A stretch of DNA of 64,000 nt from Pristionchus mayeri (lineage: Eukaryota > Nematoda > Chromadorea > Rhabditida > Neodiplogasteridae), in NCBI GenBank assembly GCA_036245805.1, contig BTRK01000006.1, positions 19,252,365 through 19,316,364 on the forward strand. The letters run 5' to 3'. A model generated the notes under the pieces. That model did no database searches and was not told where the DNA came from. It saw only the letters and a program-made list of their open reading frames with translations. Both the position numbers and the translations under genes were made by a program. This document shows, in pieces, positions 22,873 through 35,334 of the stretch (its first letter is position 1; every line of letters begins with the position of its first letter).

Positions 22873-24000
22873 CTGCAAACATGAATCATCTCTACAGTAA
22901 CCAGAGATCCTCCTCCTCTGAGATTACCACAGTATCTGAAGACGAACGGTGGTAGGACACCCCTCCTCTCCACCTCCAACTTACCCTCCTCCATTTCTTC
23001 ATTCTTGCTCCTCCACCTCATCCGACCGTCCGTCGTTCTCGCTCGTCTCGCGAATGAATGGAGAAGGAGAGAGGACGCACGTAGTCCCTCCTTTGTTCCC
23101 TCGTAATTGAATTTGCCAATTCAATTATCCTATTGATCCTCTCGATATTGGAATGCAGATTAGGATGCGGACGTGACAAAAGTTGTTTTCTTAATGTTTA
23201 AACTTTTTGTGAAAAATCTGCACGAAATAAATGAGAAATGTCACGTTCTCATCGGAGTGAAAAAGAAAATTCTCGATTCTTTAGATATTGTGAGTTTCTT
23301 TTATTTTAGTAATTCCCTGACCATATTCTGCACCATGGAAATAACTCGATCATATATCACTTTTACCTATTTTAAATTTCAAGCGGGAGTTTCGGCAACT
23401 CAGCTGGCATAAACGATCAACGTGCACCGCTTTGGAACACTGAACCATAACACAAATAAAAAAATATTAAATCATAAAACCAATTTTAAGCAGAGATACG
23501 CGCGATAAACGTTTCTACAGAGCACAGGGTAATCAATATGAACGGTTCAAACAAAGTAAACGTAGGAAGTGTGATTCAAAACAGGTCAGAGACGCAGCGA
23601 GATGTGAAGAGGGAACGCGCGAGGAGGAGCTAATACTCTTGCTGTCTGTCACTCTCGCCTCCCCTCTCTAATTCACGCGCTTCTTTATTTTTGAAGTGTT
23701 TCCTTCGCATATTCTCGTTTCTTTTCCTTGGTTTAGGAATTTTGATATTGCAAACATAGAAATAAAAGCAAAACTTGCATTAAATAAAGCATAATACCAT
23801 TTTAAAAAAACGAGCGGGTTACTGTAAAAAAAGTTCCTCCGCCAGGAGAGCGTCTTCCTAGTTTTGTTCCCTCCCCTGCTTGTAAGGCTCGCGTCTGCTG
23901 AGAGCCTGACATGCTGCAAACATGAATCCTTACTACAGTAACCAGAGATCCTCCTCCTCTGAGATTGCCTACCACAATATCTGAAGACGAACTAACGCGC
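22790..24000. repeat. Direct duplication of about 160 bp, about 1.05 kb apart
   Basis: 22790-22955 and 23836-24000 share GTCTTCCT, CTTGTAAGGCTCGCGTCTGC and CAGTAACCAGAGATCCTCCT. Between them is sequence with no supported gene. Confidence 0.7.
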
Positions 24001-24027
24001 GCGAACTTCGTCTATCCCAGTGTCAGT

Positions 24028-24060
24028 GGGAGGAGTTTGTATAGGTGAGAAGAATTATGT
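24028..24060 (-). promoter_or_regulatory. Orphan copy of the family upstream motif
   Basis: GTCAGTGGGAGGAGTTTGTA followed by AGGTGAGAAG matches motifs upstream of the homeodomain-RING genes, but no gene start lies next to it on the minus side. It probably marks a deleted copy. Confidence 0.4.
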
Positions 24061-24456
24061 TCGTAAGATCACAAGAGCATTTGTGAATAAGTGATGAATT
24101 TAGAGAAAAGAAGACGATACGAACCTGGGCGACATACACCACTAACACAAAGGTGTGAATAAGTGAATATCCGAGTGATGTTACCGAATGGTGGTCAGTG
24201 ACCATTAATTAATTACCATCTTTACTCGCAACTAAAGAAGGAATATTTTTAAAAGTCAAAGCGGGATTTTTCTCGTAATTACATTCCTCTCTCGATCTGT
24301 TGTGAACAATAACTTGTCAAGTACAGATTAGTTTGCTTTAAAATTGAGAGATCACAAAATTACGCTGAATGTCAATGAACAACGAAAATAATTTAAAAAA
24401 ATTGGGGAATTTAAGTGTGCAAAATATGATCAGTTTATGAAGTATATCATCCGTAA

Positions 24457-25722
24457 TTAGTACAGCTTGTAAGCACCCTCCGCCTTTTCTTTACAGCAAG
24501 GGCAGGCTTGATCTTCTTCCATCGATTTCACCACACATTCCATGCAGGAAATGTGGCGACAAGGGAGGACAAAGGATCGAGGGATGGAGGAATCTTCGGC
24601 GAGGTTATTGCAGTCAGAGCACCTGGAATGGATCATTCAACAAATATCGTATCGATATATTCTTACTTCATATTATCCTTCATGACTCTCAGTTGAGTAG
24701 TCTCAGCCACTGCTCTCTTGCATGCGAAACAGCACACAATCGTGTCCAGTGACTGTCTAATACAATCCGTGTTGCCGAATGACCACAGGGAACTACCACC
24801 GACATAGGAAGGGGACAGTCCGAGAGACAGATTTTGCATGACAGGCACTTGAGGCTGAAATTGATGTTGGGCAGTAGAGAATCAGATTTCTATAACTGAC
24901 ACATCTCCCTGTAGCTCGACGTTCGGCAGAAGCCCCTGAGCAAGTAGAAGTCTAGTCACTTTGGAAGGTCGATTTTGAAACCAGATTTTGACCTATAACG
25001 AAAGGTACAAACTTAGTTGGAAGAAGCGTAAAAATTTACCTGCGTCTCAGACAATCCAATTTGAACGCCTAGAGTTGCTCTCTCGAGCTGGTTTAGGAAA
25101 TTGGAGCGATCGAATACGTATTCTAATATTGCAACCTGGAAGTCCACTGTATTATTGAGAGGCTACTCTCTGATTTTACTTTAGTAGTATGTGCGCATAA
25201 AAGAAAGACTTACTTGTTCCGGGGAGTAAATCGATATTCTTCCGGGTGCCAACGGTGCTACCACTGGAACCGGTGGTGCCATTTTCAACTGTGCTTGCAT
25301 TGCGAGTACATCATTCTGTAGTTGGACATTCGGCAGAAGTCGCTGTTCAGGGATAGGTCGCTGTTCCTTTCCTTGCGTCTTTGTATCTTTGATTTTGAAA
25401 CCAGATTTTAATCTGCAAGTGTGGGTGTAATTATTTCAACAGGGTGAGTAGCATACAAGGAAAGCACATACTTGTCTATAAAAATTACATGTATCTCTGA
25501 CAACCCCATCTGAAGGCCCAGAGTTTTTCTCTCGATCTGGGTTAGGTGACTGGAGTGAGCGAATGCGCGTTGCAACTTTGCCACCTAAAAATTCGGAAAA
25601 TATAATATTTAAAAGCAGCTCTTTTCGAGAAATAAATAATTAAACTTTATGATAACACTCACTTGATCTGGGGAGTAAATAGATCTTGGTTGTCTTCTTA
25701 CGGGAACCAAGGGTGCTGCCAT
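24457..25722 (-). pseudogene. Double-homeodomain, double-RING gene, broken
   Basis: Exon blocks in minus-strand order: 25663-25722 (MAAPLVPVRRQPRSIYSPDQ), 25489-25584 (first helices 1-2), 25214-25412 (first helix 3, IKIWFQNQRYKDAR, then a linker and a second N-arm ending GRISIYSPEQ), 25040-25135 (second helices 1-2), about 24907-24992 (second helix 3, VKIWFQNRPSKVTRL), 24667-24854 (first RING) and 24457-24622 (second RING, intact: [35 protein letters not shown]). Two frameshifts are visible. One follows the first helix 3. The other is a one-base loss near 24777 in the first RING (GHSA, then out of frame), judged against the 36.4-kb copy. An internal ATG at 25300 could start a single-homeodomain product. 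Confidence 0.7.
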
Positions 25723-25771
25723 CGTGAACACTAATGCAAGAATGACATCAGTGAGTCTATTCCGGTGTCAG

Positions 25772-25800
25772 TGGGCGGAGTCTGCAGGTGAGAAGAGGTG
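25772..25800 (-). promoter_or_regulatory. Upstream motif of the double-homeodomain gene
   Basis: GTCAGTGGGCGGAGTCTGCA then GGTGAGAAG, about 50 bp upstream of the ATG; a variant of the motif at 18003, 24030 and 35412. Confidence 0.4.
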
Positions 25801-25917
25801 TCAGGTGCTAATTTGTCAATAGAGGTGATGAAAAATGTGAGAAGAGAAAGAAATGTAGAGATCATTGTTCTCTGTTCACATGAACTTGTAATACTATTTG
25901 CCAAAAGATATCAGCTA

Positions 25918-28900
25918 TATGAGTGACTATCTGTGAGGACTCACCTCAGGCCGTACAGCAAAAAATGAAATTTCAAATAAAAATTGACCTAGGTGTAACT
26001 TTTCACGTAGAGTTCGAAAATCGACCTTAGAAAGCCGTATCTCTCACCCCTCATTTATTGTTCAGCGCTGAACTTGAGCGGTCGTTTTTTGTAATTTTTG
26101 AACGGCTCATCCAAAACCCTACATATATAGTAATTCTGAAAGATCTCAACGAGATCTGCATTTTTACTGTGCGGAGTAAAAGGCTAGCTCATCTGTGAAA
26201 AAAGTTGAGGCCGTTTGAATTATTAAAATTTGTATTATGAAAACACTTTTGCCGGGGTGCATTTTTAAGTGTGTTCATTCGATTCCCCGTGAAAAGTTAC
26301 CCCTAGGATCAAATTTTCATTCATAAATTCCCGAGCCAATGATTTTTCCCGAAATGCGGAAAAAGGAAGTATGATGAATCACTGAATTTCTGAAATTTCG
26401 CACCTTTGCGATTTTAAACTTTTAGCTATTAGAAAAAGTTCCCAATACTGTACTTCAACTTTTTATGCATAATTAGAGATTATTCTCTTTAATAAACATG
26501 TCTTACGATAGCAACAAACCATTTTTTTCACTTCACATTTTCTCAAATTTGCACGTTGAAAACACAACAGGCAGAGACCACTTGACGCTTTACCTGTAAT
26601 CACATTGTAGCATGCCCCGACATGTGTGAAAATTCGTGGAACAGGCCTCCTCCAATGTATCGGGAATCTAGTTATTTACGCCCGAAGATGGCTCGGATGA
26701 AAATGTCCGAAATATTTAAATTCATTTCGGAAGGTAATTTTGAGAATTATGATTGGATATTGATGTAAATATTGTTTTCGTAGTCTGGTGTATAAACTAT
26801 ATTCAAAAATATGCACCTCTCACCTTTTTCAAAATTTCCGAAATATTAGATATTTGAAAATTTCGATTTTTGAAAAATTGTCCAAACGATCGGTTTTTCA
26901 GACGTATTTGATTCCTCACGTTACAGAGATACTTACATCAATATCCAATCATAATTCTCAAAATTACCTTCCGAAATGAATTTAAATATTTCGGACATTT
27001 TCATCCGAGCCATATTCGGGCGTCAATAACTAGATCCCCGATACATTGAAGGAGGCCTGTTCCACGAATTTTCACACATGTCGGGGCATGCTACAATATG
27101 ATTACAGGTAAATAATCAAGTGGTCTCTGCCTGTTGTGTTTGCAACGTGCAAATTTGAGAAAATGTGAAGTGAAAAAAATGGTTTGTTGCTATCGTAAGA
27201 CATGTTTATTAAAGAGAATAATCTCTAATTATGCATAAAAAGTTGAAGTACAGTATAGGGAACTTTTTCTAATAGCTAAAAGTTTAAAATCGCAAAGGTG
27301 CGAAATTTCAGAAATTCAGTGATTCAGAGACCCGCTCCGTAAGACTCGACCACCCTGCGGTCATGTTGAGCTAGCAACGGGAACCGCGGGCCATTACTGG
27401 TATGAGAGGAGTGCCCTAGGCCTGCATTATTGAAATTTTGAACTTATTAGATGTTACGGTCATAGGGCATGAAAAAATATCAATAGAGGTGAAAAATGGA
27501 CGAAAAATCGTATTTTCTTAGAAATGCAAAAAATGACTCAAAACTCAAAATTCTTTATACTCGTGGTGCCCCGAAGTTGTTAAAAAAGCATTTAGATCAG
27601 AAAACGATCGATTCTTAGAATCATTTTTAGTGATAAAATTTCACTTTTTTTTGCCGATCTGGCGCATTTCGGGTCAAAGCCCTTAGCTTTTTTCGACCCA
27701 ATGCACTTCGGAGCATGTTGCATCAAAATCACTTAGCAGCTAATTTTGACAGCGCTTCCATTTTTGGGAAATAATTTTCAAATGTGTCTCTGTACCGAAT
27801 CAGAAACTTTCAAAATTCTTTACAGCCAATCTATGATGTACAATGATTCAGTTTTATCACTTTCATATATCACTTGCAGTGATATAATTTCTAGCACTAA
27901 AACAAAAAATAATATCACTTGCAGTGATATTATTTCTAGCACTAAAACAGATCACAATTTCGCTTGTTTCAGAAATCCACTTTTCACTGCTTCGAATTTA
28001 TCAACATTTGGACAATATTTTCTCGTAACTCATAAGCCCAATCCCACCAGTTTTGTATTCAGATTGTAGAATACCCCGACGTAAATAAGAAAATCACAAG
28101 ATAGTTCCACCTGTCATGCCCAAAATTCACTATGTTTATTCAAATAATTGGAAAATCGAGATTTTGAATAATTTATTGTTTCGATTTCTCAAAATGTATT
28201 GCTTATTTCAGATATAATTAATTTCTAAACAATACACTATCACCGGATAAGTGATCTGAGCTTGAAAGAACAGCTGTTTTGAATGAGTCCAGAAATCGAA
28301 AAATTTCAAATTTTCCTATATTTGTGCTGGATTCCCTATCAAATCACGATTCCAATCCCTTAGCTTTCACAATATTGATGTACAGTGGGATACCCTACTT
28401 CGCAATTACATTACAAAAAATCTCGATAGGCTTTCCATTTGCGGGCAATAATTTTCAAACATGCCACAGGGAATCCAGCACAAATATAGGGAATCCAGCA
28501 CAAATATAGGAAAATGTGAAATTTTTCGATTTCTGGACTCATGCAAAACAGCTGTTCTTTCACGCTCAGATCACTTATCCAGTGATAATGTATTGTTTAA
28601 CAATTAGTTATATCTGAAATAAGCAATACATTTTGAGAAATCGAAATAATAAATTATTCAAAATCTCGATTCTCCAATTATTTGAATAAACATAGTGAAT
28701 TTTGGGCATGTCAGGTTTCAACCATCTTGTGATTTTCTTATTTACGTCGGGGTATTCTACAATCTGAATACAAAACTGGTGGGATTGGGCTTATGAGTTA
28801 CGAGAAAATATTGTCCAAATCTTGATACATTCGAAGCAGTGAAAAGTGGATTTCTGAAACGAGCGAAATTGTGATCTGTTTTAGTGCTAGAAATAATATC

Positions 28901-29936
28901 ACTGCAAGTGATATATGAAAGTGATAAAACTGAATCATTCTTCATAATAGATGGGCTATAATGAATTATTTAATTTTCTGATTCGGTACAGAGACACATT
29001 TGAAAATTTTTTCCCGAAAATGGAAGCTCTGTCAAGATTAGCTGCTAAGTGATTTTGATGCAACATGCTCCGAAGTGCTTTGGGACGAAAAAAGCTAAGG
29101 GCTTTGACCCGAAATGCGCCAGATCGGCAAAAAAAAGTGAAATTTTATCACTAAAAATGATTCTAAGAATCGATCGTTTTCTGATCTAAATGCTTTTTTA
29201 ACAACTTCGGGGCACCACGAGTATAAAGAATTTTGAGTTTTGAGTCATTTTTTGCATTTCTAAGAAAATACGATTTTTCGTCCATTTTTCACCTCTATTG
29301 ATATTTTTTCATGCCCTATGACCGTAACATCTAATAAGTTCAAAATTTCAATAATGCAGGCCTAGGGCACTCCTCTCATACCAGTAATGGCCCGCGGTTC
29401 CCGTTGCTAGCTCAACATGACCGCAGGGTGGCCGAAATGGTCGAGTCTTACGGAGCTGGTCTCTTCATCATACTTCCTTTTTCCGCATTTCGGGAAAAAT
29501 CATTGGCTCGGGAATTTATGAATGAAAATTTGGTCCTAGGGGTAACTTTTCACGGGGAATCGAATGAACACACTTAAAAATGCACCCCGGAAAAAGTATT
29601 TTCATAATACAAATTTTAATAATTCAAACGGCCTCAACTTTTTTCACAGATGAGCTAGCCTTCTACTCCCAACAGTAAACATGCTTATCTCGTTGAGATC
29701 TTTCAGAATTACTATATATGTAGGGTTTTGGATGAGCCGTTCAAAAATTACAAAAAACGACCGCTCAAGTTCAGCGCGGAACAATAAATGAGGGGTGAGA
29801 GATACGGCTTTCTAAGGTAGATTTTCGAACTCTACGTGAAAAGTTACACCTAGGGCAATTTTTATTTGAAATTTCGTTTTTTGCTGTACGGTTCATAGGT
29901 AGAATTGCTCAATTCTCTCAGATAGTCACTCATATT
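25918..29936. mobile_element. Foldback element of about 4 kb with a nested insertion
   Basis: Outer ends TATGAGTGACTATCTG and inverse bound very long inverted arms that can be followed inward to about 28300. The left arm is split by a second palindrome (about 26371-27327). The right arm reads straight through the corresponding site, which shows the order of insertion. No transposase frame was recognised; open frames in the arms (such as 27746-28069 and its inverse) are mirror images, not genes. Confidence 0.8.
26371..27327. mobile_element. Nested palindromic element of about 0.95 kb
   Basis: The ends ATCACTGAATTTCTGAAATT and inverse enclose arms of about 390 bp around a unique centre of about 170 bp (26765-26935). 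It is inserted in the left arm of the 4-kb foldback element. Confidence 0.75.
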
Positions 29937-31304
29937 TTACTCGGTAAAGCAGATTTTTTATCAGAACATGCTTGCATGCGAGCACATTATACATTAGAAA
30001 CAAATGAAGTTGCATTTTTACAGCATGTGGAAAGAATGTTGTGAAAGTCAATGATAATATCATTGTGGAATCGAAGATATATCGTACGTGATGGAAATTT
30101 AGGAACGTATACCGTGCAATTTCCAAAAATATCATGTTTCGTGGATTATGGTGAATTTTTATTTACGAGTTTTGCTTTTTTGCATTCTTTTTTCATATGC
30201 GTTTTCATAAAACGGATGGGTTTCACACGGAAAAATGGCTAGACATGCAATAAAAGCTCGCGAAAATTATGCAATATTGACTAAATAGCCATAACCGGGA
30301 TTTTGCACTATTTCGTCAATATTTCATGGTTTTTTCGCGAGCTTTTTTTGCATGTCTAGCCATATTTCCGTGTAAAAACCCATCCGTTTTATGAAAACGC
30401 ATATTAAAAAAAAGAATGGAAAAAAGCAAAAGTCGTGAAAATGAAAATTCACCATAATCCACGAAACGTTATATTTTTGGAAATTGCACGGTACAGTCCG
30501 GTCAGATCCCTACATGAAAACGGGACACCCCGGGTGTCCCCGGGTGTCCCCCCGTGTCCCCCCGCCATTTTTCGGCTCGGGCAGAGAAAGAACTAATTCG
30601 AATTTTCGGTTTTCAGACGCAGGGGGTCCTTCCCGATCGATTGGCATACAATTCATAAATTCATAAATTTGCTATTTATCGTAATTTAATTTTGAAACTA
30701 AAGATAATTAATTTGACACACCCGGAACTACAGTAGTTAATTTGATATTCACCGGTCCGGCTCTGAGGCTCGATTTCTGCGAGCTTGCAGTTTGCTGCCA
30801 CGTTTTCGTTCGTTTTTGCTTTCAAATTAGCTAATTTTGTATTTCAAAACCTTCGCCTGATTGAATACGTTGATTCTAGAGCGGTTACAGCCTCTCGTCG
30901 ATTATCGGCAGCCCTGTTTTGGAAATGCTTGATTTTCTGCTCATTTTCTATGGATTCTAGTCACTTTTCCTTCGATTTTAGAGCTTCTTTTGTTATAAAT
31001 TTAGGCTTATTATTGTTTCTGCAGGTCGCCCTTACTGCGACACGCCCCTGGAGTCTGGGGCGTCATGAGCGACTCTTCTCTGCTAGTCAGGTCCGACTTT
31101 TTTCCATTTTCTTTTCTATTTTCTATGCGGTGTCGGCTTGTGGTTTCCTTTTTTAAGGACCTCTGCTTGCATCACAAGGGAAGGAACAAGAATTTATATA
31201 CAACGATGCATCAACGGAAACTTCTTAACGGTCAGGTATTTTTGTATTTACAAAGTGATAGGGTAAACTTCTGAATTAGGCTAGTATCAACAACAAAATA
31301 ATAG

Positions 31305-32166
31305 CTACTGGAGGTTATGATCTTTCCATTTATCTACAATGGGGCCTCCACCGCACCCATAAACTAACTGAACATTCTCTTTTACGTGATTAATATATTT
31401 GATGCATTTCTCCTTAGTCAATTGGAACTCCCAGTAGTGAAGGATGGCTTCCTTTAGCTCCTCTAGAGTAGTTGGCTTGCGGTTGATTCGAATCCACTCC
31501 TTGATGTCCCTCCATACAAACTCGATTGGGTTTATGTCGGGGGAGGAAGGAGGCCACGGGGACACGGTGAAAAACGGAACCTTGCTGAAATAGCTCACTT
31601 AAATTGCGTAGAATATTTATAAAACGCACATGATAGGAACAGTTTTAAGATGCATCATTTTTTTCAGTTCTCGGACGATTCCTCTCTTCACGGCGACGCC
31701 GAATCGAGAAGATAGAAGGGAGACAATCTATTTGAGTCATTTATTTGTGTTGCGAGCCACTATTTTCTGTTGAAATAGTCCGATATCTTGAATAATTTAC
31801 TCTTTTTTTCACTTGTTCAAGATACTTCTTTCGAGAAAATAGTGGCTTAATCTTTGCGAATTGTAAAATATTTCCACCATTTGTTCGGAGCGCCTCTTGT
31901 CCTCCATGTACAATGTTTTGACCATTACTCCAACATCTTGTGTTGTGTCTCCGAGAACGTAGGAACTGTTTAGCAAAAGTTTTAGGTAATAGTGATCGTG
32001 TAGGAACTAAATTGTGTACCTATACTTTTTCTCCGCAATTGTCTTCACGAGCTCCTTGTAGTATCTTAGCACGGATGGATAAAACACATTAATTTTCTTC
32101 ACATTTCTCAAATGAATAAAGGCTTGATGTGCGGATTGGCCTAGATTTTTCTGCAGTCGAAGCTCT
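31305..32166 (-). CDS. Tc1/mariner-type DDE transposase, partial model
   Basis: The last exon (31305-31584, acceptor ATTTCAG) encodes PFFTVSPWPPSSPDINPIEF and VWRDIKEWIRINRKPTTLEE. This is the third-acidic-residue block of Tc1/mariner transposases (WPxxSPDLNPIE.vW). It joins in phase to a block from 31630 upward (AVKRGIVRELKKMMHLKTVP). Two further coding-like blocks lie at about 31842-31966 (VMVKTLYMEDKRRSEQMVEI) and about 32030-32166 (GQSAHQAFIHLRNVKKINVF). The first two catalytic Asp blocks were not identified. It lies inside the 5-kb element, antisense to its left TIR. Confidence 0.6.
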
Positions 32167-33437
32167 ACCTGAGCATGCTCAGAGAGTCGAGTCGTCTGAA
32201 AGTGAATAAAGCAAGTGAAAATAGGGAAAACGGATTACCGTCGGCTGCGATGGCTGCGATGAAAATCAATGAAAATATAAAGAGAACAAAAGCATGGGAT
32301 GCTACGCACTTATTCCGCAGATATTTCACAATTCAGACCACACACGGTGCAGTTTTTTATTTTGTTCAAATGTATTTTGCACAATTCGATCATGGTTGTT
32401 GTGAATCTGTTGCTCTTATTCCCGCTGATGTATTCCTTTATTCATCAGATGGCATTCGTGTTGGGTAAATGTCTCACTGTCGAGAGATTCGACATCTTTC
32501 CATCGAGAATGGTCACAAAGGGAAAGAAGAAGATGGAAGAGATCGTCACATACAGAATGGATGGGGGAGTGGAAGTGGAGAGTCATCTACCACATGGGAA
32601 CAAAAGGGCAATGTAGAGCAGCCATGAAGAGAATCACCAATCGTTAGTTTGATCAAACCTCGATTAATCTTCCGGAATTTAGTTGCTGGAAATGAAGACG
32701 AAGAGGAGGATGAGGGTGACATTGACATGGAGATGGAGCAGATCGAGGAATACATGAAGATGGGAAGGGGAATGAGAGAGAAAAGTAAAGTCCACAGGAA
32801 CATACCAACGGTGTTGCTTGCTCATAGGAGCACCATTCGAGCTGAGAGTGAAGGAAGAGCCATTGGACGAACAATCTTCGAGCAAGGCCACCGCTCGCAT
32901 TCCTACTCGTCCCAGTATTTTACATTTCTACTCATAAATATCCGCTTACAGAGGGAATTCTAGATAAAAAGACTATCGCATCCAATAGGAGGAATAGTGT
33001 GCCCCCTATGAAATTATCGGCACCAGCCCTTCCTACTCCAATCACACAACAGAGGTGAATCGGAAACAGTTAAGATAATTAATAAAAATAGCGTTTTATC
33101 CGCACCATAGTACAACACAATCGATTGTAGAAAGGGATTCCTCCCTCACTTCTCCTCTCCTCTCTCTGTGGTCTCTCCGATTGTGCAGCCAACTGCAATT
33201 CCTTCCGCTTCGCATATTGAGGTTTATAAACCAATGAATAAGTTCAGGATATAAATTTAGCTACGGGATTTGCTCAATAAAGTGATCAAGAAACAGGAGG
33301 ACCAGGATCAATTAATGAAGACTATCTATGATAATATGGCAGTGAAGACACCGTCTTCATATAAGTAATAGTTTTAGAATCCAGAATCCAGATGAATTGT
33401 AAAAGCTATCAAAACTATAGACAACGGACCTGAGTTC

Positions 33438-33614
33438 ATGGCAGCAGAGGAAGTCAATCAATTGGCTGAGTCCAACCCCTCTGATTCCTCCTTCATTCGT
33501 GTCCTACTTGATACCGTTTGCCTTCCGAGTGAGACTGGAAAGAAGGTGCAGGAAAGGGATCGCATAAGGACTCGATTCGCTCAAGAAGTCGGCAGATTTG
33601 TCTTACATTTTTAG
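33438..33614 (+). CDS. Element-internal 58-aa open frame
   Basis: An ATG-to-TAG frame with MAAEEVNQLAESNPSDSSFI and KKVQERDRIRTRFAQEVGRF, charged and helix-prone. It lies between the transposase and the right TIR. Another acidic plus-strand block (NEDEEEDEGDIDMEME) precedes it at 32690-32790. Function unknown; it may be one exon of a second element gene. Confidence 0.3.
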   Translation: MAAEEVNQLAESNPSDSSFIRVLLDTVCLPSETGKKVQERDRIRTRFAQEVGRFVLHF

Positions 33615-35178
33615 TTTACATTTTTAGCAATACCGTAAACTTCGCCATCCTACTAACCCGAGACAGTGCACTACCGACTGGAATAGATTCGTGTCCAGGT
33701 TCGTTATGCAGACTCAAAAGGTTATTACAAAAGAGGATGCTAAAGTACAACTACAATAATCTGACAAGAAGAGTTCAATCTTCAACATACACTTTCCCTG
33801 AAAACGAAGACTCTTCTAACAATTCAATGGTTAACGATGAATAACACGTTAACTCCATTTCTGAAGTTATTCCCGTTAAATTATACAAATTTACAATAAT
33901 AGAAGTTCTTTGAAACTAGCCTAAATCAGAAGTTTACCCTATCACTTTGTAAATACAAAAATACCTGACCGTTAAGAAGTTTCCGTTGATGCATCGTTGT
34001 ATATAAATTCTTGTTCCTTCCCTTGTGATGCAAGCAGAGGTCCTTAAAAAAGGAAACCACAAGCCGACACCGCATAGAAAATAGAAAAGAAAATGGAAAA
34101 AAGTCGGACCTGACTAGCAGAGAAGAGTCGCTCATGACGCCCCAGACTCCAGGGGCGTGTCGCAGTAAGGGCGACCTGCAGAAACAATAATAAGCCTAAA
34201 TTTATAACAAAAGAAGCTCTAAAATCGAAGGAAAAGTGACTAGAATCCATAGAAAATGAGCAGAAAATCAAGCATTTCCAAAACAGGGCTGCCGATAATC
34301 GACGAGAGGCTGTAACCGCTCTAGAATCAACGTATTCAATCAGGCGAAGGTTTTGAAATACAAAATTAGCTAATTTGAAAGCAAAAACGAACGAAAACGT
34401 GGCAGCAAACTGCAAGCTCGCAGAAATCGAGTCTCAGAGCCGGACCGGTGAATATCAAATTAACTACTGTAGTTCCGGGTGTGTCAAATTAATTATCTTT
34501 AGTTTCAAAATTAAATTACGATAAATAGCAAATTTATGAATTTATGAATTGTATGCCAATCGATCGGGAAGGACCCCCTGCGTCTGAAAACCGAAAATTC
34601 GAATTAGTTCTTTCTCTGCCCGAGCCGAAAAATGGCGGGGGGACACGGGGGGACACCCGGGGACACCCGGGGTGTCCCGTTTTCATGTAGGGATCTGACC
34701 GGACTGTACCGTGCAATTTCCAAAAATATAACGTTTCGTGGATTATGGTGAATTTTCATTTTCACGACTTTTGCTTTTTTCCATTCTTTTTTTTAATATG
34801 CGTTTTCATAAAACGGATGGGTTTTTACACGGAAATATGGCTAGACATGCAAAAAAAGCTCGCGAAAAAACCATGAAATATTGACGAAATAGTGCAAAAT
34901 CCCGGTTATGGCTATTTAGTCAATATTGCATAATTTTCGCGAGCTTTTATTGCATGTCTAGCCATTTTTCCGTGTGAAACCCATCCGTTTTATGAAAACG
35001 CATATGAAAAAAGAATGCAAAAAAGCAAAACTCGTAAATAAAAATTCACCATAATCCACGAAACATGATATTTTTGGAAATTGCACGGTATACGTTCCTA
35101 AATTTCCATCACGTACGATAGAAGATGTAGAAAAATGATTAGAAGGGTGCATTTTGTGAGGACGATTCAACGAGATAA

Positions 35179-35311
35179 TCACTCGAACACTTCATACGAG
35201 GTATCTGCCTTTTCCTTGCAGCAGGTACAGGTCCCATCTTCTTCCATCGACTTCTCCACACAATTGGTGCATCTGACGTGGCGACAAGGGAGAACGAAGG
35301 ATCGAGGGGGG
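35179..35311 (-). pseudogene. Second-RING fragment without its first ligands
   Basis: Encodes [16 protein letters not shown] and CTCCKEKADTSYEVFE-stop. The first CxxC half is missing. A run of nine G residues marks the break, beyond which the sequence continues directly as the family upstream region (35335-35595). Confidence 0.65.
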
Positions 35312-35334
35312 GGGGTGACATTTGCACAACAATT

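Larger units (their letters stand above)
30076..35119. mobile_element. DNA transposon of about 5 kb with 1.2-kb TIRs
   Basis: The left arm (about 30076-31281) and right arm (about 33909-35119) are near-identical inverted repeats beginning ATCGTACGTGATGG. Each arm contains its own smaller hairpin of about 400 bp (30090-30495 and its mirror) and a run of GGGGACACCCGGGG-type repeats. The 2.6-kb centre has coding-like exons, including a DDE transposase C-terminus. The element could be autonomous, or could be a composite that captured another transposon. Confidence 0.75.

Noticed and set aside
27746..28945. Matching frames on opposite strands (27746-28069 and 28757-28945)
   Set aside because: Mirror images in the arms of the 4-kb palindrome; no independent evidence of coding.
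30785..31156. A 123-aa frame repeated identically at 34044-34415
   Set aside because: It is duplicated only because it lies in the two inverted arms of the 5-kb element. It has low-complexity hydrophobic composition and no domain.
32546..32900. Ser/Pro- or Leu-rich minus frames
   Set aside because: Antisense to an acidic plus-strand stretch (EDEEEDEGD); composition explains the open frames.
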